A stretch of DNA of 64,000 bases from Pseudomonadales bacterium (GCA_022827905.1 JAJEIQ010000073.1:1-64000); one strand, 5' to 3'. Shown: positions 1 to 10,673, counted from the first letter of the stretch. Notes: a model not told the origin generated them from the sequence alone. A program made the numbers and translations.

Positions 1-1
1 C

Positions 2-1480
2 GTCGGCAACTGCGGCTTCGGCTTCTCGCCCTGCCTGCCGGACCACCGCGAGCGCTACATGCTGATGATGGAGAACACCGAGCAGGTGCCCTACGCGGCG
101 ATGAAGCAGGAGCTGGGCTGGGACTGGAGCACGTTCCCCGAGTGGGTCGAGCACATGAAGCGGCAGCCGCTCGGCATCAACCTCGCCAGCTACATCCCGC
201 TTAACTCGATGCTCATCTATGTGATGGGTATTGACGGCGCCAAGAATCGACAGGCCACCGCCGCAGAACGACAGCAACTTCAGGACATGCTACATGAAGC
301 GATGGACCACGGCGCCATCGGCTTCTCGCTGACCCAACAGGGTGACGACAACGGCCATGTCGATATTGACGGCACGCCAATGCCGACGGATTCCATGCCG
401 GTCGAGAACGCCTATGTGGTCGCCGACGCCCTTCGGGAACGGGGAGCGGGATGCATCCAGGTCCTCTGCGACAGTCCCGTCGCCGATTATCGCCATGTCG
501 CCGAGGAATTGGCGATTCGAAGTGGTCGGCCGATCATCAGTAACCTTATTGCCCCGTTTGACCCGATGCCTGACTTCCACCCAAGTCGTCTTGAATGGCT
601 GGACCAGTGCGAAGCACGCGGTCTGCAAATGTATGGTCAGAGCCTGGTTTGTCGAATTTGGAATGAGTTTCGAGCTCGCGAATGGAATTTATGGGACGGG
701 GTACCGATCTTTCGCGAGTTCAGCATCTGCGACGATGAGGCCAAGCTTGCCAAGGTGAGCGATCCCGAATATCTCGCTCGAATGCGCGAGGGCTACGACC
801 CAGAGGCAATGGTGGCCTCGGGTGGCTCGCTCGAGTCGTTCATCCTCCACAAGAGCCACGGCGCGAGCGGTTATACCCAGTTTGAAGGCAAGCTCGTTGG
901 CGAGATTGCCGCGGAGACGGGGCGGCCGGTTACAGACGTCTTCTTCGACATCGTCGCCCAATCAGGTCTCGACGCCGATTTCCGCACCACCGAGGTTCTC
1001 AGCCAGGATCCTGCAATGAATGCTGAGATCGCTCGCCACAAGCGCTGCATACCGGGCACTTCGGATGGCGGCGCCCACGTCAAGTTCTTCTCCGGTGGGC
1101 ATTACTCGACCGAGATGATCTCGTGGCTGGTGCGGGAGGAAGGGGCCTTGTCGCTGGAGGACGCGCACTTCCGGATGAGCCAGCTCCCCGCCCGGATTCT
1201 CGGGCTCGACCGGCGCGGAACCCTGGTCGAGGGCAACGCCGCCGACCTGTACATCTACGACTACGACTCGATCGGGTACGAGCGGGACAACTACGCCATT
1301 CGGAACGACCTGCCGAACGGCGACTGGCGGCGCATCGTGCCGGCGCGGGGCATCGACTGGGTCGTCGTCAACGGCGAGCCGATCTTCAACAACAGCGAGG
1401 CCTGCAGCAACGCGATGCCGGGGCAACTGGTCTCGAATCAGGGAGCCGAGATCGATGCGCTTCTCAGCAAGGCGGCCTGA
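2..1480 (+). CDS. Amidohydrolase family protein (N-acyl-D-amino-acid deacylase / D-aminoacylase-like), 5' truncated by window edge
   Basis: Frame is open from base 2 (VGNCGFGFSP...); amidohydrolase-like GTSDGGAHVKFFSGGHYSTEMISWLVRE and C-terminal GNAADLYIYD motifs. Confidence 0.8.
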   Translation, partial: VGNCGFGFSPCLPDHRERYMLMMENTEQVPYAAMKQELGWDWSTFPEWVEHMKRQPLGINLASYIPLNSMLIYVMGIDGAKNRQATAAERQQLQDMLHEAMDHGAIGFSLTQQGDDNGHVDIDGTPMPTDSMPVENAYVVADALRERGAGCIQVLCDSPVADYRHVAEELAIRSGRPIISNLIAPFDPMPDFHPSRLEWLDQCEARGLQMYGQSLVCRIWNEFRAREWNLWDGVPIFREFSICDDEAKLAKVSDPEYLARMREGYDPEAMVASGGSLESFILHKSHGASGYTQFEGKLVGEIAAETGRPVTDVFFDIVAQSGLDADFRTTEVLSQDPAMNAEIARHKRCIPGTSDGGAHVKFFSGGHYSTEMISWLVREEGALSLEDAHFRMSQLPARILGLDRRGTLVEGNAADLYIYDYDSIGYERDNYAIRNDLPNGDWRRIVPARGIDWVVVNGEPIFNNSEACSNAMPGQLVSNQGAEIDALLSKAA

Positions 1481-1510
1481 CGGTGGTCGTGTACGTAGGC
1501 AACTAACGCA

Positions 1511-2542
1511 TTGCCCAAAGTGAATGTTCTGATTGTTGGCGCAGGCGCAGGTGGGCTGGTCACCGGCTACCACTTCGCGTTGTCTGGCGTCGAAGTCACG
1601 TTTTTCGTGCGGCCGAGCCGTATGGAAGAGATGGGCCAGATGCCGAAGCGGCTTTATTGCTACGAAGACCACGAAGTTAAGCTGTTTGCTGACTACGACA
1701 CCGTTTGCAATATGGATGAGGTGGCTGCGCGGAAGTTTGACTACGTGCTCACCACTCTGGATGGCTCTGCCATGCAGTCTGACGAGGGGGTGGCCTTGCT
1801 TCGCGACCTGGGCAATGCCGTTCGAGCAAGCAGTGCGGTGTTCGTGTGCTTGGGTGCCGCAGAAGGCATAGAGGGTTTTATTGTCGAGCACACCGGGCTG
1901 CCAATCGATCGGTGCCTGTTTGGCAGCTTTTCCCTGTTGAGCCATAACGTGCCGCTGCCAGGTCAGCGTTTCGATGCGAGCATTGACCAGGAAGGGTTGG
2001 CGGGTTGCGTGTTTGCGTACACGCATTTGGGCAAAGGCAAAGCCGGGTTGATGCTGACTCGCACGAATCGGGGGCTCGGACAGGAACTCGCCGAATTGTA
2101 CGGTCGTTCGGGCACATCGACCTGCACGGTCATGCCCAATCTCCGTGTTGCGGACTGCGCGTCCTACTTCCTGTCGCCAGCCTTCGTTGCGTTTGTGGTT
2201 GAAGGCTGGCCGGAACCCGAAGACATGTTCAAGACTGAGACCTGGCGACTTGCGGAGAAGGCCACGATGGAAATCGTCGCACTGCCGCAATACGGCTTCC
2301 TCGGCAAAGTGGTTTCCGCTCTCGGTGGGCCATTGAACCTACTGGCAAAAATGTGGGAGGGCACTGGCAAGGCCGCGGTGCCGCTGGATTTCCACGCCTT
2401 CAACAAGTTTCATCACGGCGGCAAGGTCATGGCCCAAGACATCGGGATATCCCGTGACATCTTGTCTCGAGAGGAGGGGCGGGGGAGGAAGTTGCCGATG
2501 CTGCGCCGTCTGATCGAGCGTTTGGATAGGGTTCAGGCGTAA
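1511..2542 (+). CDS. Ketopantoate reductase (ApbA/PanE)-like protein, TTG start
   Basis: N-terminal Rossmann motif VLIVGAGAGGLVTGYHFALSGVEVTFFVR. Confidence 0.65.
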   Translation: MPKVNVLIVGAGAGGLVTGYHFALSGVEVTFFVRPSRMEEMGQMPKRLYCYEDHEVKLFADYDTVCNMDEVAARKFDYVLTTLDGSAMQSDEGVALLRDLGNAVRASSAVFVCLGAAEGIEGFIVEHTGLPIDRCLFGSFSLLSHNVPLPGQRFDASIDQEGLAGCVFAYTHLGKGKAGLMLTRTNRGLGQELAELYGRSGTSTCTVMPNLRVADCASYFLSPAFVAFVVEGWPEPEDMFKTETWRLAEKATMEIVALPQYGFLGKVVSALGGPLNLLAKMWEGTGKAAVPLDFHAFNKFHHGGKVMAQDIGISRDILSREEGRGRKLPMLRRLIERLDRVQA

Positions 2543-2565
2543 CAGAACGAGGCTTGGAGCTGGAT

Positions 2566-3624
2566 ATGGAATACGGCATTGCGCTTGCGTCGGAGATAGA
2601 CAGCTGGCGCTGGGTTCAGCGGGCGGAGGAACTGGGATTCAGCTCGGCCTGGTTCTACGACACACAACTGCTTAACCCTGATGTGTTCATCTGCATGGCC
2701 CTGGCAGCAGAAAAGACGGAGCGCATCAGGCTGGGCACGGGTGTGCTGGTGCCGTCCAACCGAATTGAGCCGGTCACGGCCAACGCCCTTGCCACGCTCA
2801 ACCGGCTGGCACCCGGGCGCATCGACTTTGGTGTCGGCACGGGCTTCACCGCCCGCAGGACCATGGGACTGGGCGCCATTCCGCTCAAGAAGATGCAAAC
2901 CTACGTTGATCGTGTCCGCGCCCTAGTGCGCGGCGAGATTGTCACCTGGGACTTTGAAGGCAAGCAGCGCAAGATCGGGTTTCTGAATCCCGATCTTGGC
3001 CTCATCAATGTTGAGGACGAGGTTCCGCTTTGGATTTCCGCGTTCGGTCCGAAAGGACGTCGAATGATTGCCGAACTGGGTGCGGGCTGGCTGAATTTCA
3101 GCGGTATGACTGGCGCGGTCGAATCGCTTAAGCAGATGCAGTCGGACTGGCAGGACTCCGGCCGCGATTCCGAGGATCTGAAGTCGGTGCTGTTTTTCCT
3201 GGGAGCGGTTCTGACCGGAGACGAGGCCACTGATCGGGACCGTCTGATGAAACAGGCCGCACCTTCCACGGCGGTGATCATGCATAACCTTTCCGACGCC
3301 GTCCCCCCGATGGGAGGGCGATCCCCCGAGGGTCCGATTGGTCAGCTGCACCAAGCCTACCTGAAAGAACATGATCGCTACGAGCCGCAGGATGCCAAGT
3401 ACCTTCAAAATCACCGCGGTCATCTCATGTTCGTGCGCCCGGAAGAAGCCCCGTTGTACACACCGGACCTGGTCAGGGCGACGACGATGAGTGGCACACA
3501 TGACGAACTGGTCGATAACATGCGAACTTTGGCGGAAGCTGGTTATAACCAGGTCACCGTCCAGCTTGTGCATGGCCAAGAGGAGGCCATAGAGGACTGG
3601 GCTCGAGTGTTTAGGTCCATTTAG
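2566..3624 (+). CDS. LLM class flavin-dependent oxidoreductase (luciferase-like)
   Basis: ERIRLGTGVLVPSNRIEPVTANALATLNRLAPGRIDFGVGTGF motif; internal ATG gives a standard N-terminus. Confidence 0.85.
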   Translation: MEYGIALASEIDSWRWVQRAEELGFSSAWFYDTQLLNPDVFICMALAAEKTERIRLGTGVLVPSNRIEPVTANALATLNRLAPGRIDFGVGTGFTARRTMGLGAIPLKKMQTYVDRVRALVRGEIVTWDFEGKQRKIGFLNPDLGLINVEDEVPLWISAFGPKGRRMIAELGAGWLNFSGMTGAVESLKQMQSDWQDSGRDSEDLKSVLFFLGAVLTGDEATDRDRLMKQAAPSTAVIMHNLSDAVPPMGGRSPEGPIGQLHQAYLKEHDRYEPQDAKYLQNHRGHLMFVRPEEAPLYTPDLVRATTMSGTHDELVDNMRTLAEAGYNQVTVQLVHGQEEAIEDWARVFRSI

Positions 3625-3637
3625 ATAGGAGCGACCG

Positions 3638-4180
3638 ATGGATCAGCTGTCTAACGATGAACTTATTGCGGTGCGCGAAGCACTGGACAAGCAAGCAATC
3701 TATGAGAATGTCGTGAAGTACTGCCGCGGCGCGGATCGTCTGGACATTGACTTGCTCAAAGATGCCTACTGGGAAGACGGTACCGACGATCATGGTGGTT
3801 TTGCGGGGAATACCCATGAGTTCTGTGAATTCGCGGTTGCGAGCAAAGGCCTGTTCAAAAGCGTCAATCATCATGTCAGCAATATCCAAATAGAGCTGCT
3901 GGGCAATCAGGCAAAAGTAGAGACCTACTTCATAGCCGCGCATCTGATTCCAACTGAGGACTCGGACAAGGACGACTTTTGGCTTCTCGGAGGACGATAC
4001 AAGGATCTCTATGAAAAGCGCGCAGGGCTATGGAAAATCCTTCACCGGGTTTGTCTTTGGGATTGGAATCAAAGTCAGGAAAGTCGGTCGGAATGGGACA
4101 AGTTTGGACTTACCGATAGTCCCAACCACGGAGGGTATGCACCAGATGATCCGATCTACGGAAGTTGGGGCGCGAAGTAA
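3638..4180 (+). CDS. Nuclear transport factor 2 / SnoaL-like domain protein
   Basis: SnoaL_4-like pattern: LDKQAIYENVVKYCRGADRLDIDLLKDAYWEDGTDDHG. Confidence 0.7.
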   Translation: MDQLSNDELIAVREALDKQAIYENVVKYCRGADRLDIDLLKDAYWEDGTDDHGGFAGNTHEFCEFAVASKGLFKSVNHHVSNIQIELLGNQAKVETYFIAAHLIPTEDSDKDDFWLLGGRYKDLYEKRAGLWKILHRVCLWDWNQSQESRSEWDKFGLTDSPNHGGYAPDDPIYGSWGAK

Positions 4181-4212
4181 GGGCCGGCACAGACAGCCTG
4201 ATTGATAAGCTG

Positions 4213-4773
4213 CTATGGCGTAGGGGGTTGCTGTATCAACAGCATAATGGACCGCTTGGCAGTCAACCGTCGATATGGCACCGACTTTTCAACGTACACA
4301 GGGTCTAGATGCAGCTCAATAAAAGCTTCCGCACTTGGATACCGTGTCACGACCACCATATCCCACTGAATGCTGTCATCACCGATGACCGTGATCGGCT
4401 GGCCACCCACAAAAACGGGTTTCACGCCGATGCGCTCGATAATGGGCGTTGTGGCTTCAATGTACTTTGCCAGTGCTTCAGCCACACTGCCACGAAAACC
4501 CAGCTTATCATCGTGCACCTCGCCAGTGGCCCGTTGCATCAAGCTTAGGGTCATAATGGGCTGCTTGTTGGGATACAGCAAGATACTGCGCCACTGTTCT
4601 TCTGTTGGAAACCTCGGCGAGTCGCCGTAGATCGACATCAACTCAGCTAGTTTTTCTTCGAGGACGGGTTCCGCCTGCGGCGCTTGGCTAACGAGCAGTA
4701 AAACCGCGAACGTGACGGAAAGGAATTGGAGCTGCATCATTAGTCTCCGGTTAACTAAACCCCTAAGCCTCAA
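4213..4773 (-). CDS. Secreted DUF1330/EthD-like (dimeric alpha-beta barrel) protein, short paralogue
   Basis: Signal peptide plus VVVTRYPSAEAFIELHLDPVYVEKSVPYR; closely similar to C-terminus of the neighbouring ORF. Confidence 0.6.
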   Translation of the reverse strand: MRLRGLVNRRLMMQLQFLSVTFAVLLLVSQAPQAEPVLEEKLAELMSIYGDSPRFPTEEQWRSILLYPNKQPIMTLSLMQRATGEVHDDKLGFRGSVAEALAKYIEATTPIIERIGVKPVFVGGQPITVIGDDSIQWDMVVVTRYPSAEAFIELHLDPVYVEKSVPYRRLTAKRSIMLLIQQPPTP

Positions 4774-4832
4774 TCATGGGTAAAACAGTGGCTCCAAAGT
4801 GATCGTAGAAGATGGCGACGTCGATTGGGCTG

Positions 4833-6410
4833 TTATGGCATGGGGACTTGCTGCGAAAACAGCATAATGACTCGCTTGGTGTGCAACCGGCGATATGGCA
4901 CCGACTTTTCAACGTACACCGGGTCTAGATGCAGCTCAATGAAAGCCTCTGCACTTGGGTACCGTGTCACGGCTACCGCATCCCACTGATTGCTGTCATC
5001 GCCGATGACCGTGAGTGGCGGGCCACTCACATAAATCGGTTTCACGCCGATGCGCTCGATAATGGGCGTAGTGGCTTCAAGGTACTTTGCCATTGCTTCA
5101 GCCACACTGCCACGAAAACCCTCCTCCTCATCGTGCACTTCGCCAGTAGGCAGTTGCAGAAAGCTTGTGGTCACAATGGGCCCCTTGTTGGGATAGAGCA
5201 AGATACTGCGCCATTGTTCCTCTGTTGGCCAAATTGCCGCGTCGTGGTAGATCGCCATCAACTTAGCTAGTTTTTCTTCAACGTCTGCCGTTGCTAGCTT
5301 CACGCGCAGGATCCGGTCCCCGTGCATCGAGCCGATGAAAAGCTCGTCACCAACGCGCAGACCAACCGTTCCGGCTCCCATGGGCGCACCCTCGTTCGCA
5401 TACAGGGTTTCAACGATGGTCATCGAGTCGGGGTCGAGCGCGACAATCTTGAAAGGAAGTCCACATGCGCCCTGTTGGGTACTCACGCAGGCCCCGAAGT
5501 CTTGTGCGGTGAGATGTCTGGAGAAAGATGCGATGAGGATGCGACCATCAGGGGCCCATCGGGCATTGTCGGGTGTGTCGACCGTCGCGCGGCCAAGTTC
5601 ACGGCCGGTCGCGACTTCGACCTTCCGTACGCTATGCTCCGTGGTCGCGTTCATGTAGATAAAGCGGCCATCGGGTGAGGTGACGATCCCGTTGGGCATC
5701 GCGCCATCGGTGCCACCAATCTTTCGATAGCTCAGTTCAGACTGCGACCAAGCAAATGCATGGCCGGTGATATCACTCGATAGGTCCTGGGTCAGGTCAT
5801 AGCCGATCGGCGTCATCTGCGTGGTGTAGAAGTCACCGTTGGAGACTCCTGCGACGCTGTTGAGCCATGCCTTGGGGGGTGCCGCTACACAGCCACGCCA
5901 CGCCACCCGCCAGTCGGCACCCGAGCCGATCACCTCGAACAGCTCTATGGCTTCGCGACTGCCGTGTTGAACAACCAGGAGCTGCAACCGCCCATCATCC
6001 CGGCGAACGAGGTCCATCCCGTGCGCGTTGAACGCCTTCCCGGGCGGTGTCGCGCAATTCGGATCCCCCCAGCCTGGCTCGGCCGCACCGTTGCCCTGAC
6101 CACCGCGAAACACCCTGTGTTTCTTCTCACTCTCGAGTTCAAAGACCAAGAGCCCGCCCGGAACCTCCGGCGAGCCGCCATACTCTCCAAGCAGGATGGC
6201 CTGCCCCCCCGGGAGTGCGACCATGTCCTCGGGATTTGTGAACTCGCAGATCGGTCGCGCATTGCCTTTCGGGACACAGTCGAGGATGGGTTCCGCCTGC
6301 GGCGCTTGGGTGACAAGCAGCAAAGTCGCGAACGTGATGGAAAGGAATAGGTGTTGCATGATGGATCTCCCTAGGTTCTTAAAAATGCGGTGGACGCAGC
6401 GCCACCCCAA
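4833..6410 (-). CDS. Secreted SMP-30-like beta-propeller fused to DUF1330-like C-terminal domain, long paralogue
   Basis: Propeller-like repeats (PNGIVTSPDGRFIYMNAT...) then the same C-terminal domain as 4213..4773. First ATG is uncertain; a signal peptide starts at MQHLFLSITFATLLL. Confidence 0.6.
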   Translation of the reverse strand: MGWRCVHRIFKNLGRSIMQHLFLSITFATLLLVTQAPQAEPILDCVPKGNARPICEFTNPEDMVALPGGQAILLGEYGGSPEVPGGLLVFELESEKKHRVFRGGQGNGAAEPGWGDPNCATPPGKAFNAHGMDLVRRDDGRLQLLVVQHGSREAIELFEVIGSGADWRVAWRGCVAAPPKAWLNSVAGVSNGDFYTTQMTPIGYDLTQDLSSDITGHAFAWSQSELSYRKIGGTDGAMPNGIVTSPDGRFIYMNATTEHSVRKVEVATGRELGRATVDTPDNARWAPDGRILIASFSRHLTAQDFGACVSTQQGACGLPFKIVALDPDSMTIVETLYANEGAPMGAGTVGLRVGDELFIGSMHGDRILRVKLATADVEEKLAKLMAIYHDAAIWPTEEQWRSILLYPNKGPIVTTSFLQLPTGEVHDEEEGFRGSVAEAMAKYLEATTPIIERIGVKPIYVSGPPLTVIGDDSNQWDAVAVTRYPSAEAFIELHLDPVYVEKSVPYRRLHTKRVIMLFSQQVPMP

Positions 6411-6445
6411 AAGAGCGTGCCCTCACTGTACGGGTCGCCAACTCA

Positions 6446-7582
6446 CTAAATTCCTTCTGTCGCAATGTAGCGGTCCAGATGAAAGGCTCTATTGCCATAC
6501 GTTGCCTCAGCTACACGGGCACGCTTGAGAAAGAAGCCTGCGTCGAACTCATCGGTCATGCCAATGCCGCCATGCATCTGGATCATGTCGTTGCTCATGT
6601 TGTACAGGAAGTCACCTACCTGACACTTTGCCAGTGAGCAAAGCTTCGCCAGATCTTCACTCCCAAGATCAATGCCTTCCAATGCACCCTCAACACTTGA
6701 GCGAGCAAACTCCATGTCCATAAAGTGCGTAGCCGCACGATGGCCCAGCGCCTGGAAGCTGCCAATCATCTGACCAAACTGTTCTCGCGTCTTTAGGTAT
6801 TCAAGGGTTCGATCAAATGCTTCCGCACCGATGCCGAGCATCTCGGCTGAAAGTGCTGCCCTGCCTCGATCAAGCACCTTGTCCAGCAGTTCGAATCCCT
6901 GATCAACCGTGCCCAGGATGTTTCCATCACTAACAACGACGTCCGAGAACTCAATGTCAGCGTGGCCCCTGTGGTCCACTAGGCTGAGTCGTGTGCGCTC
7001 AACCCCAGTGGCTTCACCGTCCACAAGGAAAAGCGTGATGCCGCCGTGGTCTCCCGGTTGACCGCCGGTTCGGGCCGCAACAATCAACAGGTTCGCCGCC
7101 ATACCTTCCGGCACAAAACACTTACCGCCCTTTAACAGAAAACCGCTTTCCTCCCGACTGGCCGCTAAGGCCGTGTACTCCGGCCCATGGCGTGCCTTCT
7201 CATCAACGGCCAAGGTGGCTACCACCTCACCGGATGCAATGCGTGGCAGCCACTGACGCTTCTGATCCTCAGAGCCACCGAGCAGGACGGCACTGGCGCC
7301 AACCACACCGGATGCCACTAGTGGGCTGGCGGTGAGTCCGCGACCAAGCTGTTCCAGCACAACACCGAGCGTTTTGAAGTCCATGCCGGAACCACCATAG
7401 GCTTCGGGGATCAACAGACCGGCTAGGCCTAGGTCACAAATGGAGTTCCAAGTGCCTGATTCAAAACCGAAATCGGGGTTGCTGTCGCGCATCTGGCGGA
7501 AGCGCGTTACCGAGGCTTCATCACGAACCCAGTTGCTGACCTGATCTTTCAGTATGGTTTGTTCTTCTGTTAATACTGACAT
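6446..7582 (-). CDS. Acyl-CoA dehydrogenase
   Basis: ACAD motifs: LLIPEAYGGSGMDFKTLGVVLEQLGR, DMIQMHGGIGMTDEFDAGFFLKRA. Confidence 0.9.
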   Translation of the reverse strand: MSVLTEEQTILKDQVSNWVRDEASVTRFRQMRDSNPDFGFESGTWNSICDLGLAGLLIPEAYGGSGMDFKTLGVVLEQLGRGLTASPLVASGVVGASAVLLGGSEDQKRQWLPRIASGEVVATLAVDEKARHGPEYTALAASREESGFLLKGGKCFVPEGMAANLLIVAARTGGQPGDHGGITLFLVDGEATGVERTRLSLVDHRGHADIEFSDVVVSDGNILGTVDQGFELLDKVLDRGRAALSAEMLGIGAEAFDRTLEYLKTREQFGQMIGSFQALGHRAATHFMDMEFARSSVEGALEGIDLGSEDLAKLCSLAKCQVGDFLYNMSNDMIQMHGGIGMTDEFDAGFFLKRARVAEATYGNRAFHLDRYIATEGI

Positions 7583-7583
7583 C

Positions 7584-8753
7584 TCAATACCCCTTTAGGC
7601 CCAGCACTCGTTTCGCCACAAGGTTCAGATTCACTTCGTTGGACCCACCCTCTATCGAGTTGGCTTTTGATCTCAGCCATGACCTGACATGGCCAAGTTC
7701 CTCGTCATTAAATTCTTCACCCTTCCAGGCGAGGCCACGGCTACCCATGATCTCAATCATCAATTCCTCGCGGTCCTGGTTCATCTTTGCCCAGGCGACC
7801 TTGAGAATCCCGATTGCCGGCGAAGGTCCATGAACTGCAGCTTCCGAGGTGAAACGCCTCGCTGTCTGAGAAAACGCGTGTGCCATCATTTTTTGCCGGG
7901 CGATACGCTCGCGCAGGGCGCCGTCAGCCAGACGATCACCATTCATGCCAATGTAATCTCTCGCGGCTTCAACGAGACCATAAGCTGTGGCACCCATCGC
8001 CCCACTGCCCGCAATGCCCTGACGTTCATGCAACAGTAGATGCTTACCAATCGCCCAGCCCTTGTTCTTTTCACCAATCAGGTTTTCTTTCGGTACAACG
8101 ACATCGGTGAAAAAAACTTCATTGAACGGAGACTGCCCCGAAATCAGCATGATCGGCTTGACCTCCACGCCTTCCGATTTCATGTCGAGACAGATAAAGC
8201 TGATGCCTTCGTACTTTTTGCTCTTGTCGGTTCGAAAAATACCGTACATCCAGTCCGCTTCCTTCGCGCCGGAGGTCCATATCTTCGACCCATTGATCAC
8301 AAAGTAGTCGCCACGGTCCTCCGCAAAGCTCTGCAAGCTTGCTAGGTCAGACCCTGCCCCCGGTTCGGAATATCCCTGACACCAATGGACATCGCCGCGA
8401 ATGATCGGTGGCAGGTAACGCTTTTTCTGTTCTTCGGTTGCCACATCAAGCAAGGTCGGACCAAACATGGCGGTACCAAAGCCGCCTATCGGGTTGAACG
8501 CACCCGCAGCACGCATCTCTTCGCGCAGGACCTTTGCCTGCTTGTCCGAGAGCCCACCGCCACCATACTCAACTGGCCATGTTGGCGTGGACCAGCCTTT
8601 CTCTCCCAGACGCAGACGCCAAGTTTCCATGTCGCCTTCGAACTTTGCGCCGCGGCCCGCCTGGTTCGACGGCGGCTTATTTTGCAGTGATGGCGGAAAG
8701 TTCTCCTGCAACCAGGTGCGAACCTCTGCCCTGAACGCTGATAAATCTGACAT
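7584..8753 (-). CDS. Acyl-CoA dehydrogenase
   Basis: GYSEPGAGSDLASLQ, GSRGLAWKGEEFNDEELGHVRSWLRSKANSIEGGSNEVNLNLVAKRVLGL; start placed at MSDLSAFRAEVRTWLQENFP. Confidence 0.9.
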   Translation of the reverse strand: MSDLSAFRAEVRTWLQENFPPSLQNKPPSNQAGRGAKFEGDMETWRLRLGEKGWSTPTWPVEYGGGGLSDKQAKVLREEMRAAGAFNPIGGFGTAMFGPTLLDVATEEQKKRYLPPIIRGDVHWCQGYSEPGAGSDLASLQSFAEDRGDYFVINGSKIWTSGAKEADWMYGIFRTDKSKKYEGISFICLDMKSEGVEVKPIMLISGQSPFNEVFFTDVVVPKENLIGEKNKGWAIGKHLLLHERQGIAGSGAMGATAYGLVEAARDYIGMNGDRLADGALRERIARQKMMAHAFSQTARRFTSEAAVHGPSPAIGILKVAWAKMNQDREELMIEIMGSRGLAWKGEEFNDEELGHVRSWLRSKANSIEGGSNEVNLNLVAKRVLGLKGY

Positions 8754-9230
8754 GTATTCTCCCTGCTTCCCTACAATAAGCTTCTTCTCGTCCGGGTTGT
8801 TTAGCGACCAACTCGCTCTCGGTGTGGAGGGTGATGTCTCCTTCATAGAAGTTGGAGATCAACACTGTCCCACGAGGCGCGCCCTGTGCGGCGGCAGACA
8901 CAGCAACCGGTTCCTGGCGCAGGGCGCGTGAGCGTTCGAGAGAAACCAGTACGACGGCGACCGCTCCTCCTCTTCCAAAAAACGTGTGATCTCGTCGGCC
9001 GTCATGGCAATTTGCGACCTTCGCTTCACGTCACACCACCCGGAAACTTCAACTCCATGAATTTGTCGTAAGCCAATACGGATGTCAACTACTATTTGTG
9101 GGCCTGATTGGCGCTAATGATTGCAATTGCGCAATAACAACGCGTTTCAAGTTCCCGCTGGAGCGAGGGCACAACGAACAGACACGAACCGGAGGTTCGC
9201 GTTCGCGCCCTCGCTGCGGGAACCCTCGGG

Positions 9231-9271
9231 GCGAGGGCATCTTGCCCTCGCAACGGCGCTCGAAGAGCGCC
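9231..9271. repeat. Composite palindromic repeat: GCGAGGGCATCTTGCCCTCGC + GGCGCTCGAAGAGCGCC
   Basis: Two consecutive hairpins; same composite as 10898-10938. Confidence 0.85.
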
Positions 9272-9297
9272 CTTCCTACGCACCAGCACAGCGCGAA

Positions 9298-10173
9298 TCA
9301 GCTGATCCGCTCGACCGCTTGCCTCCCCAGTTCGGCCAGCAAGGTGTCTTGCAAACCCTCCCGACGCAGCAGGTCCGAGGCCTCCTCGCTCAGCGCCCGC
9401 GCCTCCCGGCGGGCGTCATCCAAGCTCATGAGCGTGACGAACGTGGACTTGTCCGCTTCTTGGTCCGAACCGGCCGGCTTGCCGAGCGTGGTGGTGTCGC
9501 TCACGACATCAAGCACATCGTCAATGATCTGAAAGCCCAGCCCGACGCGGTCGCCGAAGGCCTTTGCCACCGCCATCTGCGCCTCAGTCGCGTCAGCGAA
9601 CAGGGCGCCGATCCGCACCGCGGCGCTGATGAGCGCCCCCGTCTTGGCGGCATGCAGGGCCTTGAGTTCGGCCAATCCCAACCGCTGGCCTTCGCTGGCC
9701 ATGTCGAAGGCTTGCCCGCCGACCATGCCCTGCCAGCCAACGGCCTCGGCCAGCAGGCTTACCGCCACGGCTCGATTGGCCGCGCTTCCGGCCGGCGCCC
9801 CCGCAAGCACCTCGAAGGCCAGGGTTTGCAGCGCATCGCCCACCAGAATGGCCACCGCCTCCCCGTAGGCGGCGTGGCAGCTTGGCCGGCCCCGACGCAG
9901 CGCATCGTCGTCCATGGCCGGCAGGTCGTCATGCACCAGGGAGTATGCGTGGATCAGCTCAACAGCGCAGGCGGGCGGCAGCGCATCCTCCAAGCGGCCG
10001 CCGAAGGCCATGCAGGATGCGCAGGTGAGCATGGGCCGCAGGCGCTTGCCGCCGCCCAAAGCCGCGTAGCGCATGGCGTCCACCAACGGTTGGGCAATGG
10101 GGGAGTGGCTCGGCAGAACGCCGTCCAGCGCCTCTTCAATGGCGGCCCGGACGGCGTCCGGCTCAGCCGTCAT
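9298..10173 (-). CDS. ispA: Polyprenyl synthetase (farnesyl diphosphate synthase)
   Basis: [34 protein letters not shown] (first Asp-rich motif), QIIDDVLD; adjacent to xseB. Confidence 0.92.
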   Translation of the reverse strand: MTAEPDAVRAAIEEALDGVLPSHSPIAQPLVDAMRYAALGGGKRLRPMLTCASCMAFGGRLEDALPPACAVELIHAYSLVHDDLPAMDDDALRRGRPSCHAAYGEAVAILVGDALQTLAFEVLAGAPAGSAANRAVAVSLLAEAVGWQGMVGGQAFDMASEGQRLGLAELKALHAAKTGALISAAVRIGALFADATEAQMAVAKAFGDRVGLGFQIIDDVLDVVSDTTTLGKPAGSDQEADKSTFVTLMSLDDARREARALSEEASDLLRREGLQDTLLAELGRQAVERIS

Positions 10174-10417
10174 TCAAGGATCCGAGGTCCAGGTCTTCGA
10201 GCTCGTTGTCTTCGGTGAGGGTGCGCACCCGCAGTTCCGCCTGCTTGAGCGCGGCTTGGCACTGGCGGGTGAGCTTGACGCCCTGCTCAAAGGCGGCGAG
10301 GGAGGCTTCGAGGCCGAGTTCGCCGGACTCCATCTGCTTGACCAGGTCTTCGAGCGCCTTTAAGGCGGCTTCAAAATCGACTTCCGCATCGGCGGCGTCT
10401 TGGTTGGCATCGGTCAT
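10163..10417 (-). CDS. xseB: Exodeoxyribonuclease VII small subunit
   Basis: [44 protein letters not shown]; overlaps ispA. Confidence 0.92.
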   Translation of the reverse strand: MTDANQDAADAEVDFEAALKALEDLVKQMESGELGLEASLAAFEQGVKLTRQCQAALKQAELRVRTLTEDNELEDLDLGSLNDG

Positions 10418-10421
10418 CGCT

Positions 10422-10673
10422 TCAGGCCGCGTCGGAGTCGGGATTGGCGGCTTGGCCGGTGCGGTGCCAAGCGCCGCTGGCCGGATCGGCGGCGATCAGC
10501 CCCTCTTCCTCCAGCTTGGAGAACTCGCGGCGCACCATCCACGCGCCCATGGGCTGGTTGCGCGCCCGCAACAGGGCGCAGAGATCGCCAGGACGAAACT
10601 CCGCTTGACCCGATGCTGTCAGCTCACAGATCAGGTCAAAGAGGATTTCCGTGCGTTTTCGATCGATGCTCAT
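10422..10673 (-). CDS. Hypothetical small protein, possible winged helix
   Basis: ORF from internal ATG ([18 protein letters not shown]...); upstream extension runs into intergenic repeat DNA. Confidence 0.45.
   Translation of the reverse strand: MSIDRKRTEILFDLICELTASGQAEFRPGDLCALLRARNQPMGAWMVRREFSKLEEEGLIAADPASGAWHRTGQAANPDSDAA

Noticed and set aside
8677-9071. Minus-strand ORF fragments upstream of the second ACAD
   Set aside because: Short, no confident family; may be a gene remnant but unsupported.
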